In this document: positions 1 through 7,227 of the stretch, in pieces | How the letters are laid out: each line of letters starts with the position of its first letter | How positions within the stretch are numbered: position 1 is the first letter of the stretch | NCBI GenBank assembly: GCA_015064195.1 | Contig: SVSO01000112.1 | Span: 1 to 8,942 of the forward strand | From: Oscillospiraceae bacterium | GTDB taxonomy: Bacteria > Bacillota_A > Clostridia > Oscillospirales > CAG-272 | Direction of reading: 5' to 3' | DNA: 8,942 nt | Translations under genes and position numbers: made by a program | The notes under the pieces: model-generated | The model's database searches: none | What the model was told of the DNA's origin: nothing | The model's input: the letters and a program-made list of their open reading frames with translations, nothing else

Positions 1-619
1 ATTCGCACAGCACGAGGCATGGGGGAAGCTCCGCCCTTGCGTGGACGAAGGTCATGCGCTTCGGCTCAAGCTTTGCAGCGCACAGCGCCGTGATAAGCTC
101 GCACAGCCTGTCCGGACGCCAGACGGTGTAAAACAGTCCGCCGTGCCGCAGGATCCGTCCCGCCGCCTGACAGAAATCGCCGATCCCGCCCGCAATTTCG
201 TGTCGGGCGATATTTTTGCGCTCGCTTTCATTGGCTTTGCCGGTGGGCTTCATGTAGGGCGGATTGGAGAGGGCGATGTCGGCAGTCCCGCCGAGCATTT
301 CCTCCGTCAGCTCCCGCACATCGGCGCAGATGGGGTGCAGACGTTCGCCGAAGCCGTTGAGCGCGGCATTTCTTCCGATCAGCTCCGCAAATTCAGGCTG
401 AAGCTCCACCGCATGGGCAGAGGCGATTTTGCCGCGTGCCAAGAGAAGCATGGGAATGATGCCCGTGCCGCTGCCGAGATCGACGGCCTTGGCTTTCGGC
501 TGGCGGCGCACATAGGCGGACAGCAGATAGGCATCTGTGCCGAAAGTGAGGCCGTCCCGCTTCTGGATGAGCCGCAGATCGTCGTTGATGTTGGTTATGG
601 TTTCGTCGTGTTCCATCAT
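1..619 (-). CDS. tRNA1(Val) adenine-N6 methyltransferase-like protein (YabB/TrmN6 family), 3' end cut off
   Basis: SAM-dependent N6-adenine methyltransferase of the COG4123 group, whose studied E. coli member methylates A37 of tRNA1(Val). The visible 206 residues carry SAM-binding motif I (DLGSGTG, about 47-53) and the N6-amine methyltransferase motif NPPY (119-122). After NPPY comes a stretch rich in Asn, Glu and Arg ending in IARHE (about 137-141), which is characteristic of YabB proteins. The family is usually near 245-250 residues, so about 40 C-terminal residues lie beyond the left edge. Two ATGs stand in tandem (619 and 616) and I took the first; neither has a clear Shine-Dalgarno site. 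The gene starts 40 bases after murA stops, just past a hairpin terminator, so it probably depends on read-through or a promoter inside murA. The family call is firm; the exact tRNA substrate is inferred. Confidence 0.87.
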   Translation of the reverse strand, partial: MMEHDETITNINDDLRLIQKRDGLTFGTDAYLLSAYVRRQPKAKAVDLGSGTGIIPMLLLARGKIASAHAVELQPEFAELIGRNAALNGFGERLHPICADVRELTEEMLGGTADIALSNPPYMKPTGKANESERKNIARHEIAGGIGDFCQAAGRILRHGGLFYTVWRPDRLCELITALCAAKLEPKRMTFVHARAELPPCLVLCE

Positions 620-630
620 AAATGTAAATC

Positions 631-657
631 AAAAGGGTGCCGTTTGGACACCCTTTT
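631..657 (-). terminator. Rho-independent terminator after murA
   Basis: A perfect 9-bp inverted repeat (AAAAGGGTG at 631-639 pairing with CACCCTTTT at 649-657) closes a 9-base loop two bases beyond the murA stop codon. Read on the minus strand, the 3' arm ends in TTTT and is followed by GATTTACATTT, a modest U-rich tail. The hairpin is symmetric and could also stop plus-strand transcripts, where the tail is TTTTTGT, but no plus-strand gene is seen. It separates murA from the methyltransferase gene. Confidence 0.75.
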
Positions 658-659
658 TG

Positions 660-1946
660 TCAGTTTGCTTTGTCGAAAATCATCGGGTCGGGGACGATGA
701 CTTTTTTGATGTCCGCACCCACTGCACGGAGCTTGCCGACCACATCGTCGTAGCCGCGCTCGATATAGTGAATATCCTCGATCTCGGTGCGTCCTTTGAT
801 GGCGAGGCCGGCGATGATCATGGCCACGCCTGCGCGCAGGTCAACAGCCTTGACCGGTGCACCGGACAGCGGCTGACCGCCCTCGATGATGGCCGTTGCG
901 CCGTCCACCTTGATGGATGCGCCCATGCGTTTCAGCTCCTCCACATAACGGAAGCGGTTGTTGAAGATGCTTTCCGTCAGGCAGGATACGCCTTTTGCGA
1001 GGCAGAGCAGTGCGCCGAACTGGGGATTCATATCGGTGGGAAAGCCGGGATAGGGCAGGGTCTTGACATTGACGCGGTGAAGCTCGCCGGTGCTGATGAC
1101 TTCGATGGAGTCGTCATTTTCGATGAGCGTCACGCCCATTTCCTCCAGCTTTGCGGAGATGGATTCCATGTGCTTGGGGATGACGTTTGTCACCTTGAGA
1201 TGGCCGCCCGTTGCCGCCGCCGCGCACATATAAGTGCCCGCCTCGATCATGTCGGGGATGATGGCGTAGGTGCTGCCGTAGAGCCGGTCAACGCCCTTGA
1301 TCTTGATGACATCCGTGCCCGCGCCGCTGATCTTTGCGCCGCAGGTATTGAGGAAGTTGGCGAGGTCAACGATGTGCGGCTCGCGTGCCGCGTTTTCGAT
1401 GATGGTGGTGCCCTTTGCACGGGATGCAGCCAGCATGACATTGATGGTGCCGCCCACCGTCTCCACGTCGAAGTAGATGGACGCGCCCTTCAGCTCGTTA
1501 CAGCGTGCATCGATATAGCCGCCCTCCACATTGACGGTGGAGCCGAGCGCCTTGAAGCCCTTGATATGCTGGTCGATGGGACGGACGCCGAAGTCACAGC
1601 CGCCGGGAAGACCCACATAGGCCTTGCCCCAGCGTGCCAGCTCTGCGCCCACCAGATAGTACGAGCCGCGCATTTTCCGCACCAGCTCATAGGGCGAAAC
1701 TCCGCCCACTGCGCCCCGGGAGTCGATCTCCACCGTAGTGCGCGACAGCATCCGGATGCGGCAGCCCATAGCAGCGAGGATATCCAGCGACAGCGAAACA
1801 TCGCTGATGCAGGGCACATTTTCGATTATGCACTTATCGTTGATCATCAGCGTCGAGAGGATGATCGGGACAGCGGCATTTTTGGAGCCGCTGACCTCGA
1901 CGGAGCCGCATAGCGGTCTGCCGCCGTTGATGATGATTTTTTCCAT
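660..1946 (-). CDS. murA: UDP-N-acetylglucosamine 1-carboxyvinyltransferase (MurA)
   Basis: Cytoplasmic enzyme that transfers the enolpyruvyl group of PEP to UDP-GlcNAc, the first committed step of peptidoglycan synthesis and the target of fosfomycin. The 428 residues match the full family length. Visible hallmarks are GSKNAAVP (20-27) with the Lys22-Asn23 pair, KMRGS (91-95), the mobile loop PGGCDFGVRP (114-123) with catalytic Cys117 (the fosfomycin-reactive Cys, not the resistant Asp variant), FPTDM with Asp305, and DLRAG (369-373). The start ATG fits the family N-terminus exactly, but no convincing Shine-Dalgarno site precedes it. An in-frame TAG lies two codons upstream. It has its own extended -10 promoter and a candidate WalR box in the gap before it, and a hairpin terminator after it. 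Firmicutes often carry two MurA paralogues; which one this is cannot be told from the window. Confidence 0.97.
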   Translation of the reverse strand: MEKIIINGGRPLCGSVEVSGSKNAAVPIILSTLMINDKCIIENVPCISDVSLSLDILAAMGCRIRMLSRTTVEIDSRGAVGGVSPYELVRKMRGSYYLVGAELARWGKAYVGLPGGCDFGVRPIDQHIKGFKALGSTVNVEGGYIDARCNELKGASIYFDVETVGGTINVMLAASRAKGTTIIENAAREPHIVDLANFLNTCGAKISGAGTDVIKIKGVDRLYGSTYAIIPDMIEAGTYMCAAAATGGHLKVTNVIPKHMESISAKLEEMGVTLIENDDSIEVISTGELHRVNVKTLPYPGFPTDMNPQFGALLCLAKGVSCLTESIFNNRFRYVEELKRMGASIKVDGATAIIEGGQPLSGAPVKAVDLRAGVAMIIAGLAIKGRTEIEDIHYIERGYDDVVGKLRAVGADIKKVIVPDPMIFDKAN

Positions 1947-2117
1947 AAGCTAAATCTCGTTTCCCGGCGTTAGAATAGATACGCGGCGAACCCGACGCGC
2001 ATTTATATGGATCCGGCAGTCGTCCGCCGTGACGATGCCGTGCTTTTTAGCGGTATAATGGGCACTTGAACATAGTTTGGTAACAAATTGTTCATATAGG
2101 TGCAGTTGACCACTAAT
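1947..2117 (-). promoter_or_regulatory. 5' leader of murA (about 160 nt, no supported gene)
   Basis: Untranslated stretch between the predicted murA start of transcription (about 2111) and its ATG. On the minus strand it could fold into a hairpin of GAACA and TGTTC arms (2068-2072 with 2089-2093), with an inner TTTG/CAAA stem. A second short GC-rich hairpin (CGCG arms at 1982-1985 and 1996-1999) lies just before murA. A reading frame stays open from 2138 to a TAG at 1950, in the same frame as murA, but it has no ATG, GTG or TTG after the likely transcription start, so I do not call it a gene. I recognise no known riboswitch or protein-binding leader. Confidence 0.4.
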
Positions 2118-2126
2118 ATTATAACA
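2118..2126 (-). promoter_or_regulatory. Extended -10 promoter for murA
   Basis: The minus strand reads TGTTATAAT: a perfect TATAAT (2123 to 2118) with the TGn extension (2126 to 2124). At the standard 17-base spacing the -35 position holds TTCCTT (2146 to 2141), which matches TTGACA at only two of six bases. A strong extended -10 with a poor -35 fits a SigA promoter helped by an activator bound just upstream. The predicted start is near 2111. Confidence 0.7.
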
Positions 2127-2152
2127 CTTTTTTTGCAAAAAAGGAAGCCCTG

Positions 2153-2169
2153 TTTACGGAATATTTACA
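2153..2169 (-). promoter_or_regulatory. Candidate WalR box upstream of murA
   Basis: The minus strand reads TGTAAA-TATTC-CGTAAA. The Bacillus/Staphylococcus WalR consensus is TGTWAH, five bases, TGTWAH, so the only departure is C for T at the first base of the second half. The site is about 42 to 58 bases before the predicted transcription start, directly upstream of the weak -35, which is where activating WalR sites usually lie. walR itself is encoded in the same window. Binding is inferred from the motif; the consensus comes from Bacilli, not Clostridia. Confidence 0.55.
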
Positions 2170-2186
2170 AAATTCACTGATAATTT

Positions 2187-3209
2187 TTAATTTCTCGAAT
2201 ATACTGTGCCATTTGCTGCATTATACACGATCGTATTCCCTCCAATATGGGCGATTTGCCATGCCGGAATGAAATACAGTGCGGTTTTGTCGGAGTTCCA
2301 GTAGATGACATAGCCGTTTGACATGGAAATGACCTGCGGAAGACTGCCGGCAGTATTGAGAAGACTGCTGTTCGCGGTGAGATTTTGAGACGGCATGGCC
2401 GGCTCGTCGTCAGAAGCCAGCGCGGCGCTGAAGGGGTCATTCAGCTCACCGGACAGCGTTTCCAGATCGGTGAACAGAATGTTCACCTGATTCTGAAGCT
2501 CCGCCACATAGCTGTTGTCCACCGATGCGAAATACCAGCGTCCATGTGCGGCTGCCAGCTCCTCCTCATCGAACACCAGCACCGCCCAGTGGGAGAATAC
2601 GGGATATTCGTCAAAGGTCTGATACGCCAGCAGATAGGAATAACCGCTGACCGGATCGTGATAAGATTCGGTGACACTGACGGCGAGCGCATCGTCGTCT
2701 TCGGCGCGGAGGGAGAGAAAAGCGTCCGCTTCACGAATCAGCTTTTTTTTCTGGGACGCGGTCAGCTCACTGCCCGCCTGCGCCATAATTTTGAAATTCT
2801 CCTCGGTAACATCAGTATATGCCGAGGTATCGATTTTGTCATTTTTATTGTAAACAAAGCCGAATTCCTGGTCGTAGCTGACATAAACGCCGTCGTCGGA
2901 AATGCCGCTGAGACTGTTGTCCGGCTGGAGATACAGGGGCACATCCATCATTGTCATTGCTTCGGCGAGGCTGTTGTGATAGGCATCGCTGTAGAAGCTC
3001 TCATAGATTGGCGCTTTGAATTTGCGCAGAGGGACGCAGGAAATGGGCACGATGAGTCCGCGCTCCGCCAGCAGCTCCACCGCGGCGGCCACTTCACCCT
3101 CGTCCATATAGTTTCGCGTGCGGTCCTGTCTTGCAATGTTGAACAGCATAAACAGATTGGCGGCGATGAGAATGGCGATGAGCAGGTTTTTGACCGATGA
3201 CCAATTCAT
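2187..3209 (-). CDS. walI: WalK regulatory protein WalI (YycI-like)
   Basis: Single-pass membrane protein that, in Bacillus, forms a complex with WalH and WalK and restrains kinase activity. The call rests on the N-terminus MNWSSVKNLL, close to the Asp/Asn-Trp-Ser start typical of YycI, then one membrane helix (about 7-25), a large outer domain, and the position right after walH. At 340 residues it is longer than the Bacillus protein (about 280). Two ATGs are possible: the one at 3215 is a single base from the ribosome site AAAGGAGGG (3224 to 3216), whereas the one at 3209 has the ideal 7-base gap. I chose 3209, which also gives the family N-terminus. Outer-domain sequence diverges, as is normal for this family. 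It is the last gene of the wal cluster, and no strong terminator follows. Confidence 0.83.
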   Translation of the reverse strand: MNWSSVKNLLIAILIAANLFMLFNIARQDRTRNYMDEGEVAAAVELLAERGLIVPISCVPLRKFKAPIYESFYSDAYHNSLAEAMTMMDVPLYLQPDNSLSGISDDGVYVSYDQEFGFVYNKNDKIDTSAYTDVTEENFKIMAQAGSELTASQKKKLIREADAFLSLRAEDDDALAVSVTESYHDPVSGYSYLLAYQTFDEYPVFSHWAVLVFDEEELAAAHGRWYFASVDNSYVAELQNQVNILFTDLETLSGELNDPFSAALASDDEPAMPSQNLTANSSLLNTAGSLPQVISMSNGYVIYWNSDKTALYFIPAWQIAHIGGNTIVYNAANGTVYSRN

Positions 3210-3215
3210 GGGCAT

Positions 3216-3224
3216 CCCTCCTTT
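3216..3224 (-). promoter_or_regulatory. Ribosome binding site deciding the walI start
   Basis: AAAGGAGGG on the minus strand is a near-perfect Shine-Dalgarno site. It leaves 7 bases to the ATG at 3209 but only 1 base to the ATG at 3215, so the downstream ATG is the likely start. Confidence 0.75.
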
Positions 3225-3230
3225 CGGGTG

Positions 3231-4670
3231 TTATTTGAGAATGACTGTCCACGCAGCGTCTGTGCCGCTGTACAGCAGACGCAGGCCATTGGTGCGCTGA
3301 TCTTCGGGCAGCTTTCCAAGATCGATCAGCTTGCGGAGCATGAACTCCGGCTGGAGACAGTATGCAGTCTCCTCGCCTGCTGTGACCGAGATGGGATGCA
3401 GCTCCACCTCGCAGATGGTATCCTGTGTGAGCACAGCCCGCAGCACCGTTTTGCCGGAAATGCGGATGTTGTTATAGAGCGGTACAAATTCGATGACCAG
3501 ATGCGCGTTCTCGGTGTAGACGCTTCCGAGGCAGAGTGAGGCCTCACCGCCGATCAGTTCGGGGGAAATTTCCCGAAGCTTGCGGATGAGGTTGTCCACC
3601 GCTGTCAGCTGGTCAAAGAGGTTGAGCGTGTCTTCACTGGAATAGCCAAGCAGGGAGTCGATGGCAATGCCGCGACGGGAATCGATATAGGCATCGCTGG
3701 TGACAAAGGAGATGACCGATTCCTCCACCCGCAGACGGCTGTTGGTGTCAACATACACATTGGCACCGGTATCGTCCACGTAGGAATTCAGCTTGTCCGG
3801 ATTGTAGCCGAACAGTCGGAGCAGGGGGGTGAGCGTGGTGTCGGACATTACATCGACGGGGGTGGTTTCGATGGGAGTGTAGGGAAGCTCCTTGTCGAGA
3901 ATGGGCTGTGTTTCCGGAAGGAGCGCATCCTCGGCGAAGCGGAATGCGTGTGCGCCCGCCGCTTCACCGCTGTCTGCCAACTTTGACGTATAGAAAGCGG
4001 AGGTCACGACATAATCGTTGGGACGGAATTCAAAATAATTCCCGTGTGCATCCTTGGCGAAGGCGATATAACGATGCGCCGCCGCCGCATATTCCGTGTC
4101 CGGAACGATGACAAGCTCGCTGATATACGCACCGACGCTTCCGTCAGCTCCCACTGCCACATCGTTTTCGGCGATGATGAGCTTATCCGATGCATAGGCG
4201 TAGATGAGCTGATAGAGCACCGGCACATGATAGCGCAGGTAGACGAATTCATCGCCGGCAATAGCGTTTGAAAACCGTTGGGTGCCGTTTTCCGCCGTAA
4301 GCTTTGTGCAGACGGAATCGCTTCCGAACAGCTCAAGCAGGCAAGGCTTCACCAGCTCATACAGATCTGCTGCGGCCTCCTGATTGCCCACTGTGCAGGC
4401 CGGCGTTCCGCCGGTCTGACGGTAGCCGATGAATTCGGGAACAAGACGGCTCCCGTCAAGGCCTTCCGCTGCCGCACCGCCTTCCACATTCCACAGCTTG
4501 TCGAAGTTCTTTTCGCCGCCGGTATTTTTGACGGAGATGCTTTCGTAGACATAGGTGCCGCGGATGAAGATGATGACCAGCGCGATCATGCTGATGACAA
4601 GCAGGGCGAGAAGCACGGTTTTTGTCAGCTCCAGCACCTCGTATAGACGCTTGGTTTTGGCGTTTTTCAT
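3231..4670 (-). CDS. walH: WalK regulatory protein WalH (YycH-like)
   Basis: Membrane-anchored outer protein which, with WalI, modulates the WalK kinase through contacts at the membrane. The 479 residues (Bacillus YycH is about 455) show a short charged cytoplasmic start, one membrane helix (about 17-36), and a long extracytoplasmic part. A YycH-type segment LLRLFGYNP (283-291), followed by YVDDTG (297-302) and an aromatic/Asp-rich stretch up to about 314, is the best internal signature. Its start follows the walK stop by 3 bases, with GGTGGA as ribosome site, so translation is probably coupled to walK. Assignment leans on synteny together with topology and length, because the outer domain is poorly conserved across Firmicutes. 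Confidence 0.85.
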   Translation of the reverse strand: MKNAKTKRLYEVLELTKTVLLALLVISMIALVIIFIRGTYVYESISVKNTGGEKNFDKLWNVEGGAAAEGLDGSRLVPEFIGYRQTGGTPACTVGNQEAAADLYELVKPCLLELFGSDSVCTKLTAENGTQRFSNAIAGDEFVYLRYHVPVLYQLIYAYASDKLIIAENDVAVGADGSVGAYISELVIVPDTEYAAAAHRYIAFAKDAHGNYFEFRPNDYVVTSAFYTSKLADSGEAAGAHAFRFAEDALLPETQPILDKELPYTPIETTPVDVMSDTTLTPLLRLFGYNPDKLNSYVDDTGANVYVDTNSRLRVEESVISFVTSDAYIDSRRGIAIDSLLGYSSEDTLNLFDQLTAVDNLIRKLREISPELIGGEASLCLGSVYTENAHLVIEFVPLYNNIRISGKTVLRAVLTQDTICEVELHPISVTAGEETAYCLQPEFMLRKLIDLGKLPEDQRTNGLRLLYSGTDAAWTVILK

Positions 4671-4673
4671 AGG

Positions 4674-6470
4674 CTATTCCACCGTTTTGAGGCGTGTTTC
4701 GATGGGCAGCCAGATGGTGATGGTCGTGCCCTCGTTCAGCTGGCTCTCCACCGAAATGGTGCCGCCGTGGGCTTCGATGATCTCCTTGGCGATGGCGAGG
4801 CCGAGACCGGTGCCGCCTGTTTCGCTGGTACGGGATTTTTCCACCCGGTAGAAGCGTTCAAACAGATGGGGGATATCCTCCTCGGGAATGCCGATGCCCG
4901 TATCCTTGACGCGGATCTCCAGTCCATCGGATACCACCTTGGAGTACAGATTGATCTGACCGCCGTCGGGGGTGTATTTGATGGCATTGGAGAGAATGTT
5001 GATGACCACCTGCTCGATGCGCTCCTTGTCTGCGGTGATCTCCGGCAGACCGCGCTGAGCCGTGTAGATGAGCTTGTGATGATGGGCATCCGCGTCCATC
5101 TGCATGACCTCGCAGATGTGGACCAGTGCCGCATCGGGATCGAATTTGGAGATGCTCCACTGGGTGCGCTTGTTGTCGAGGCGGGAGAGAACCAGCAGGT
5201 CGGATACGATGCGGGTCATGCGGTCGCACTCGTCCACGGCCATGTGAAGGAAGAAATCCTCCATCTCCTCGTCCATTTCGCGGTCGGAGAGAATGGTCTC
5301 GCAGGCGCCCTTGATGCTGGTCAGGGGCGTGCGCATCTCATGGGAAACATTCGCCACGAATTCGCGGCGGGATTTGTCCAGCTCATAGCGTCCCGTTTCG
5401 TCGTGGATGACGGCCAGCACGCCGTTGTGGGAGGCATTGTCCGCCGTGTAGCGGATGTTGCCGAAGTTCACGTCCAGCACCTTGCCGTCGAACATGACAT
5501 CGCTGACATTGCAGCCGTCGGATGCATTCTGTCTGTCCACATATTCCACGTTGAATTTGGGCGTGTAGTCGATGCCGAACAGGTCGAGGAACCGCTGGAA
5601 GGTGAGATTTTCGTCGTATTTGCTGCCAAGAAGCCGCTTGAAGCTGGAGTTGATATGCAGCATTTGCCCGTCTTCGGTAAAGGCCACAACGCCGTCATGG
5701 AGGTAGGTGAACACCGTCTCCAGCTTCTGATGCTCGCCGGAGACCTCCTCCAGCGTGTTTTTCAGTGTTTCCTTCATGTCGTTGAAGGTGTCGGTCAGGG
5801 TGCCGATCTCGTCGTGGGAATGAACATCCAGCTCATAGGAGAATTCGCCGGCGGCCACCAGCTTTGCGCCGCGGGTCAGATTCTGGATGGGCGAGGTGAT
5901 GGCTTTGGACAGGAAAAACGCCAGAATGATAGCGAAGATCAGTCCGAACATGAGGGCATAGAGGATGATGGAGAACAGCATCCATGAGAATTGCTGCATT
6001 TCCTCCATGGAGTCCTTGATATAGATGATGCAGGTGTTGTCATTGCCGGACAGCGGAACGGCGTAGTCGGCAAAATCCGCGCCGAGGGGCTGACGGTTTT
6101 CCGGCTCACCCCGCATGGCGGCGATCATGTTGGGCGTTTTCTGCAGAGCTTTTCCCAGCGTTTCATCCGAGCCGTCGAGATAGCTGCCGTTTTCATCGAG
6201 AATATAATAGTTGCGGTAATCGTCGATGCCGAGAATACCGATATGGGAGCTGAGGATTTTTAACAGCTCCTCCACATACCCGTCCGCCCTCATGGCATCC
6301 GTCAGGTCATCGGTCAGCTGACCGTCAAAGCTCCGCTCGATCTGTGCGGTGAATTCGTTCATGTAGAAGCTGTTGACGCTGTTGATGAGGACGATGCCGA
6401 TGACGCACATGACCGTAATCATGAAGATGACGAGGATGAGGATGATCTTGAAATACAGACTGTTATACAT
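4674..6470 (-). CDS. walK: Cell-wall sensor histidine kinase WalK (YycG)
   Basis: Membrane histidine kinase that phosphorylates WalR and controls peptidoglycan turnover; essential in many Firmicutes. The 598 residues (Bacillus 611) show TM1 (about 8-30), an outer sensor domain (about 31-160), TM2 (about 164-187), a HAMP linker (about 188-240), a PAS domain (about 247-360), a HisKA domain with SHEMRTPL (phospho-acceptor His377), and an ATPase domain with N-box NILSNAIKYTP (Asn495), G1 box DTGIGIP (523-529), F-box LFERFY (537-542) and G2 box GGTGLGLAI (552-560). All catalytic boxes are intact. The open frame runs upstream to 6551, but the ATG at 6470, 4 bases after the walR stop, gives the standard short N-terminus. 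That start lacks a clear Shine-Dalgarno site, so translation is probably coupled to walR. The PAS metal-site residues look only partly kept. Confidence 0.94.
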   Translation of the reverse strand: MYNSLYFKIILILVIFMITVMCVIGIVLINSVNSFYMNEFTAQIERSFDGQLTDDLTDAMRADGYVEELLKILSSHIGILGIDDYRNYYILDENGSYLDGSDETLGKALQKTPNMIAAMRGEPENRQPLGADFADYAVPLSGNDNTCIIYIKDSMEEMQQFSWMLFSIILYALMFGLIFAIILAFFLSKAITSPIQNLTRGAKLVAAGEFSYELDVHSHDEIGTLTDTFNDMKETLKNTLEEVSGEHQKLETVFTYLHDGVVAFTEDGQMLHINSSFKRLLGSKYDENLTFQRFLDLFGIDYTPKFNVEYVDRQNASDGCNVSDVMFDGKVLDVNFGNIRYTADNASHNGVLAVIHDETGRYELDKSRREFVANVSHEMRTPLTSIKGACETILSDREMDEEMEDFFLHMAVDECDRMTRIVSDLLVLSRLDNKRTQWSISKFDPDAALVHICEVMQMDADAHHHKLIYTAQRGLPEITADKERIEQVVINILSNAIKYTPDGGQINLYSKVVSDGLEIRVKDTGIGIPEEDIPHLFERFYRVEKSRTSETGGTGLGLAIAKEIIEAHGGTISVESQLNEGTTITIWLPIETRLKTVE

Positions 6471-6474
6471 GGCG

Positions 6475-7188
6475 TTATTTGATGTAATAGCCCATGCCGC
6501 GCTTGGTGAACAGATACTCCGGCTTGCCGGCATCCCGCTCCAGCTTTGCACGCATACGGCTGACCGTCACATCCACGCTGGAGGTGTCGCCGTAGAAGCC
6601 GTCATAGCCCCACACCTCGGAAAGCAGCTGTTCGCGGGAATAGATGGTACCCTGATTCTTTGCCATGAAGATGAGCAGCTCGTACTCCTTCTTGGTAAGC
6701 TCGATGGGTGTGCCGTCACGGGTGACCTGATATTTCGCGGGATCGATGACAAGACCGCGGATGACGATGCTTGCTGTTGCCGCTTCCGTCTGTGCCGGCA
6801 CGACCTCGTTGGAAGAGCGGCGGATGTTGGCCTTGATGCGGGCCAGCAGCTCGTTGAGCGAGAAGGGCTTGGTGACATAATCGTCTGCGCCGATGTCAAG
6901 ACCCATGATCTTGTCCACCTCCTCCACTCTTGCGGTGGCGATGATGATGGGGGTGGCCAGCTTTTCGCGGACACGGCGGCAGACCTCGAAGCCGTCCATT
7001 TTGGGCAGCATCAGGTCGAGCAGAATGAGATCAAAGGTGCCGGTGAGGGCTTTTTTCAGTCCGTCCTCACCGTCGTGGGCGATATCATAGGCGTAGCCTG
7101 CTTTCATCAGATTGTAGGCAAGCGTCAGAGCGATGTTTTTGTCATCCTCCACGATGAGGATGCGTTTTTTGCTTGCAGTTTCGGGCAT
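6475..7188 (-). CDS. walR: Response regulator WalR (YycF), OmpR/PhoB class
   Basis: DNA-binding response regulator partnered with WalK; in Bacilli it activates autolysin and other wall genes through TGTWAH direct repeats. The 237 residues (Bacillus 235) contain a receiver domain with acidic pocket Asp15-Asp16, phospho-acceptor Asp58 (in LLDLMLPKMDG), Thr85 and Lys107 (VTKPF), then a linker and a winged-helix domain (about 139-237) with recognition helix VDVTVSRMRAKLE (205-217). The frame is open upstream to 7278, but the ATG at 7188 has a good ribosome site (AAAGGA, 7-base gap) and gives the normal receiver start. It lies 35 bases after the deacetylase-like gene and 4 bases before walK. The assignment as WalR rather than a PhoP-like regulator rests on the neighbouring walK, walH and walI. 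Confidence 0.94.
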   Translation of the reverse strand: MPETASKKRILIVEDDKNIALTLAYNLMKAGYAYDIAHDGEDGLKKALTGTFDLILLDLMLPKMDGFEVCRRVREKLATPIIIATARVEEVDKIMGLDIGADDYVTKPFSLNELLARIKANIRRSSNEVVPAQTEAATASIVIRGLVIDPAKYQVTRDGTPIELTKKEYELLIFMAKNQGTIYSREQLLSEVWGYDGFYGDTSSVDVTVSRMRAKLERDAGKPEYLFTKRGMGYYIK

Positions 7189-7203
7189 GGCGGTTTCCTT
7201 TCC

Positions 7204-7227
7204 CTGAACGGTTTTCTGCCGGTTCAG
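7204..7227 (-). other. Imperfect hairpin between the deacetylase-like gene and walR
   Basis: The minus strand reads CTGAA, C, CGG, a 7-base loop, CCG, TTCAG: eight pairs with one bulged base, overlapping the deacetylase stop codon. A purine-rich run (the walR ribosome site) follows instead of U residues, so it is not a terminator. It could affect message processing or walR translation, or be chance. Confidence 0.25.

Noticed and set aside
537..1913. Long plus-strand open frame opposite murA
   Set aside because: It is antisense to the fully conserved murA, shows no recognisable domain, and has low-complexity His/Asp/Ala composition typical of the reverse frame of a GC-rich gene.
2054..2059. 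TATAAT on the plus strand
   Set aside because: No acceptable -35 lies 16-18 bases upstream and no plus-strand gene follows, so a divergent promoter is not supported.
1950..2138. A 62-codon minus-strand frame before murA
   Set aside because: Its only standard start is a TTG inside the promoter, upstream of the predicted transcription start. The product is not recognisable, and an open frame of this length is expected by chance.
2171..2189. AAAATT/AATTTT hairpin after walI as a terminator
   Set aside because: The stem is only six A-T pairs with no U run after it, too weak to call.
4767..5987. Long plus-strand open frame opposite walK
   Set aside because: It overlaps intact kinase motifs on the other strand and has no family features. 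Similar plus-strand frames at 2385-3200 and 6373-7248 were dropped for the same reason.
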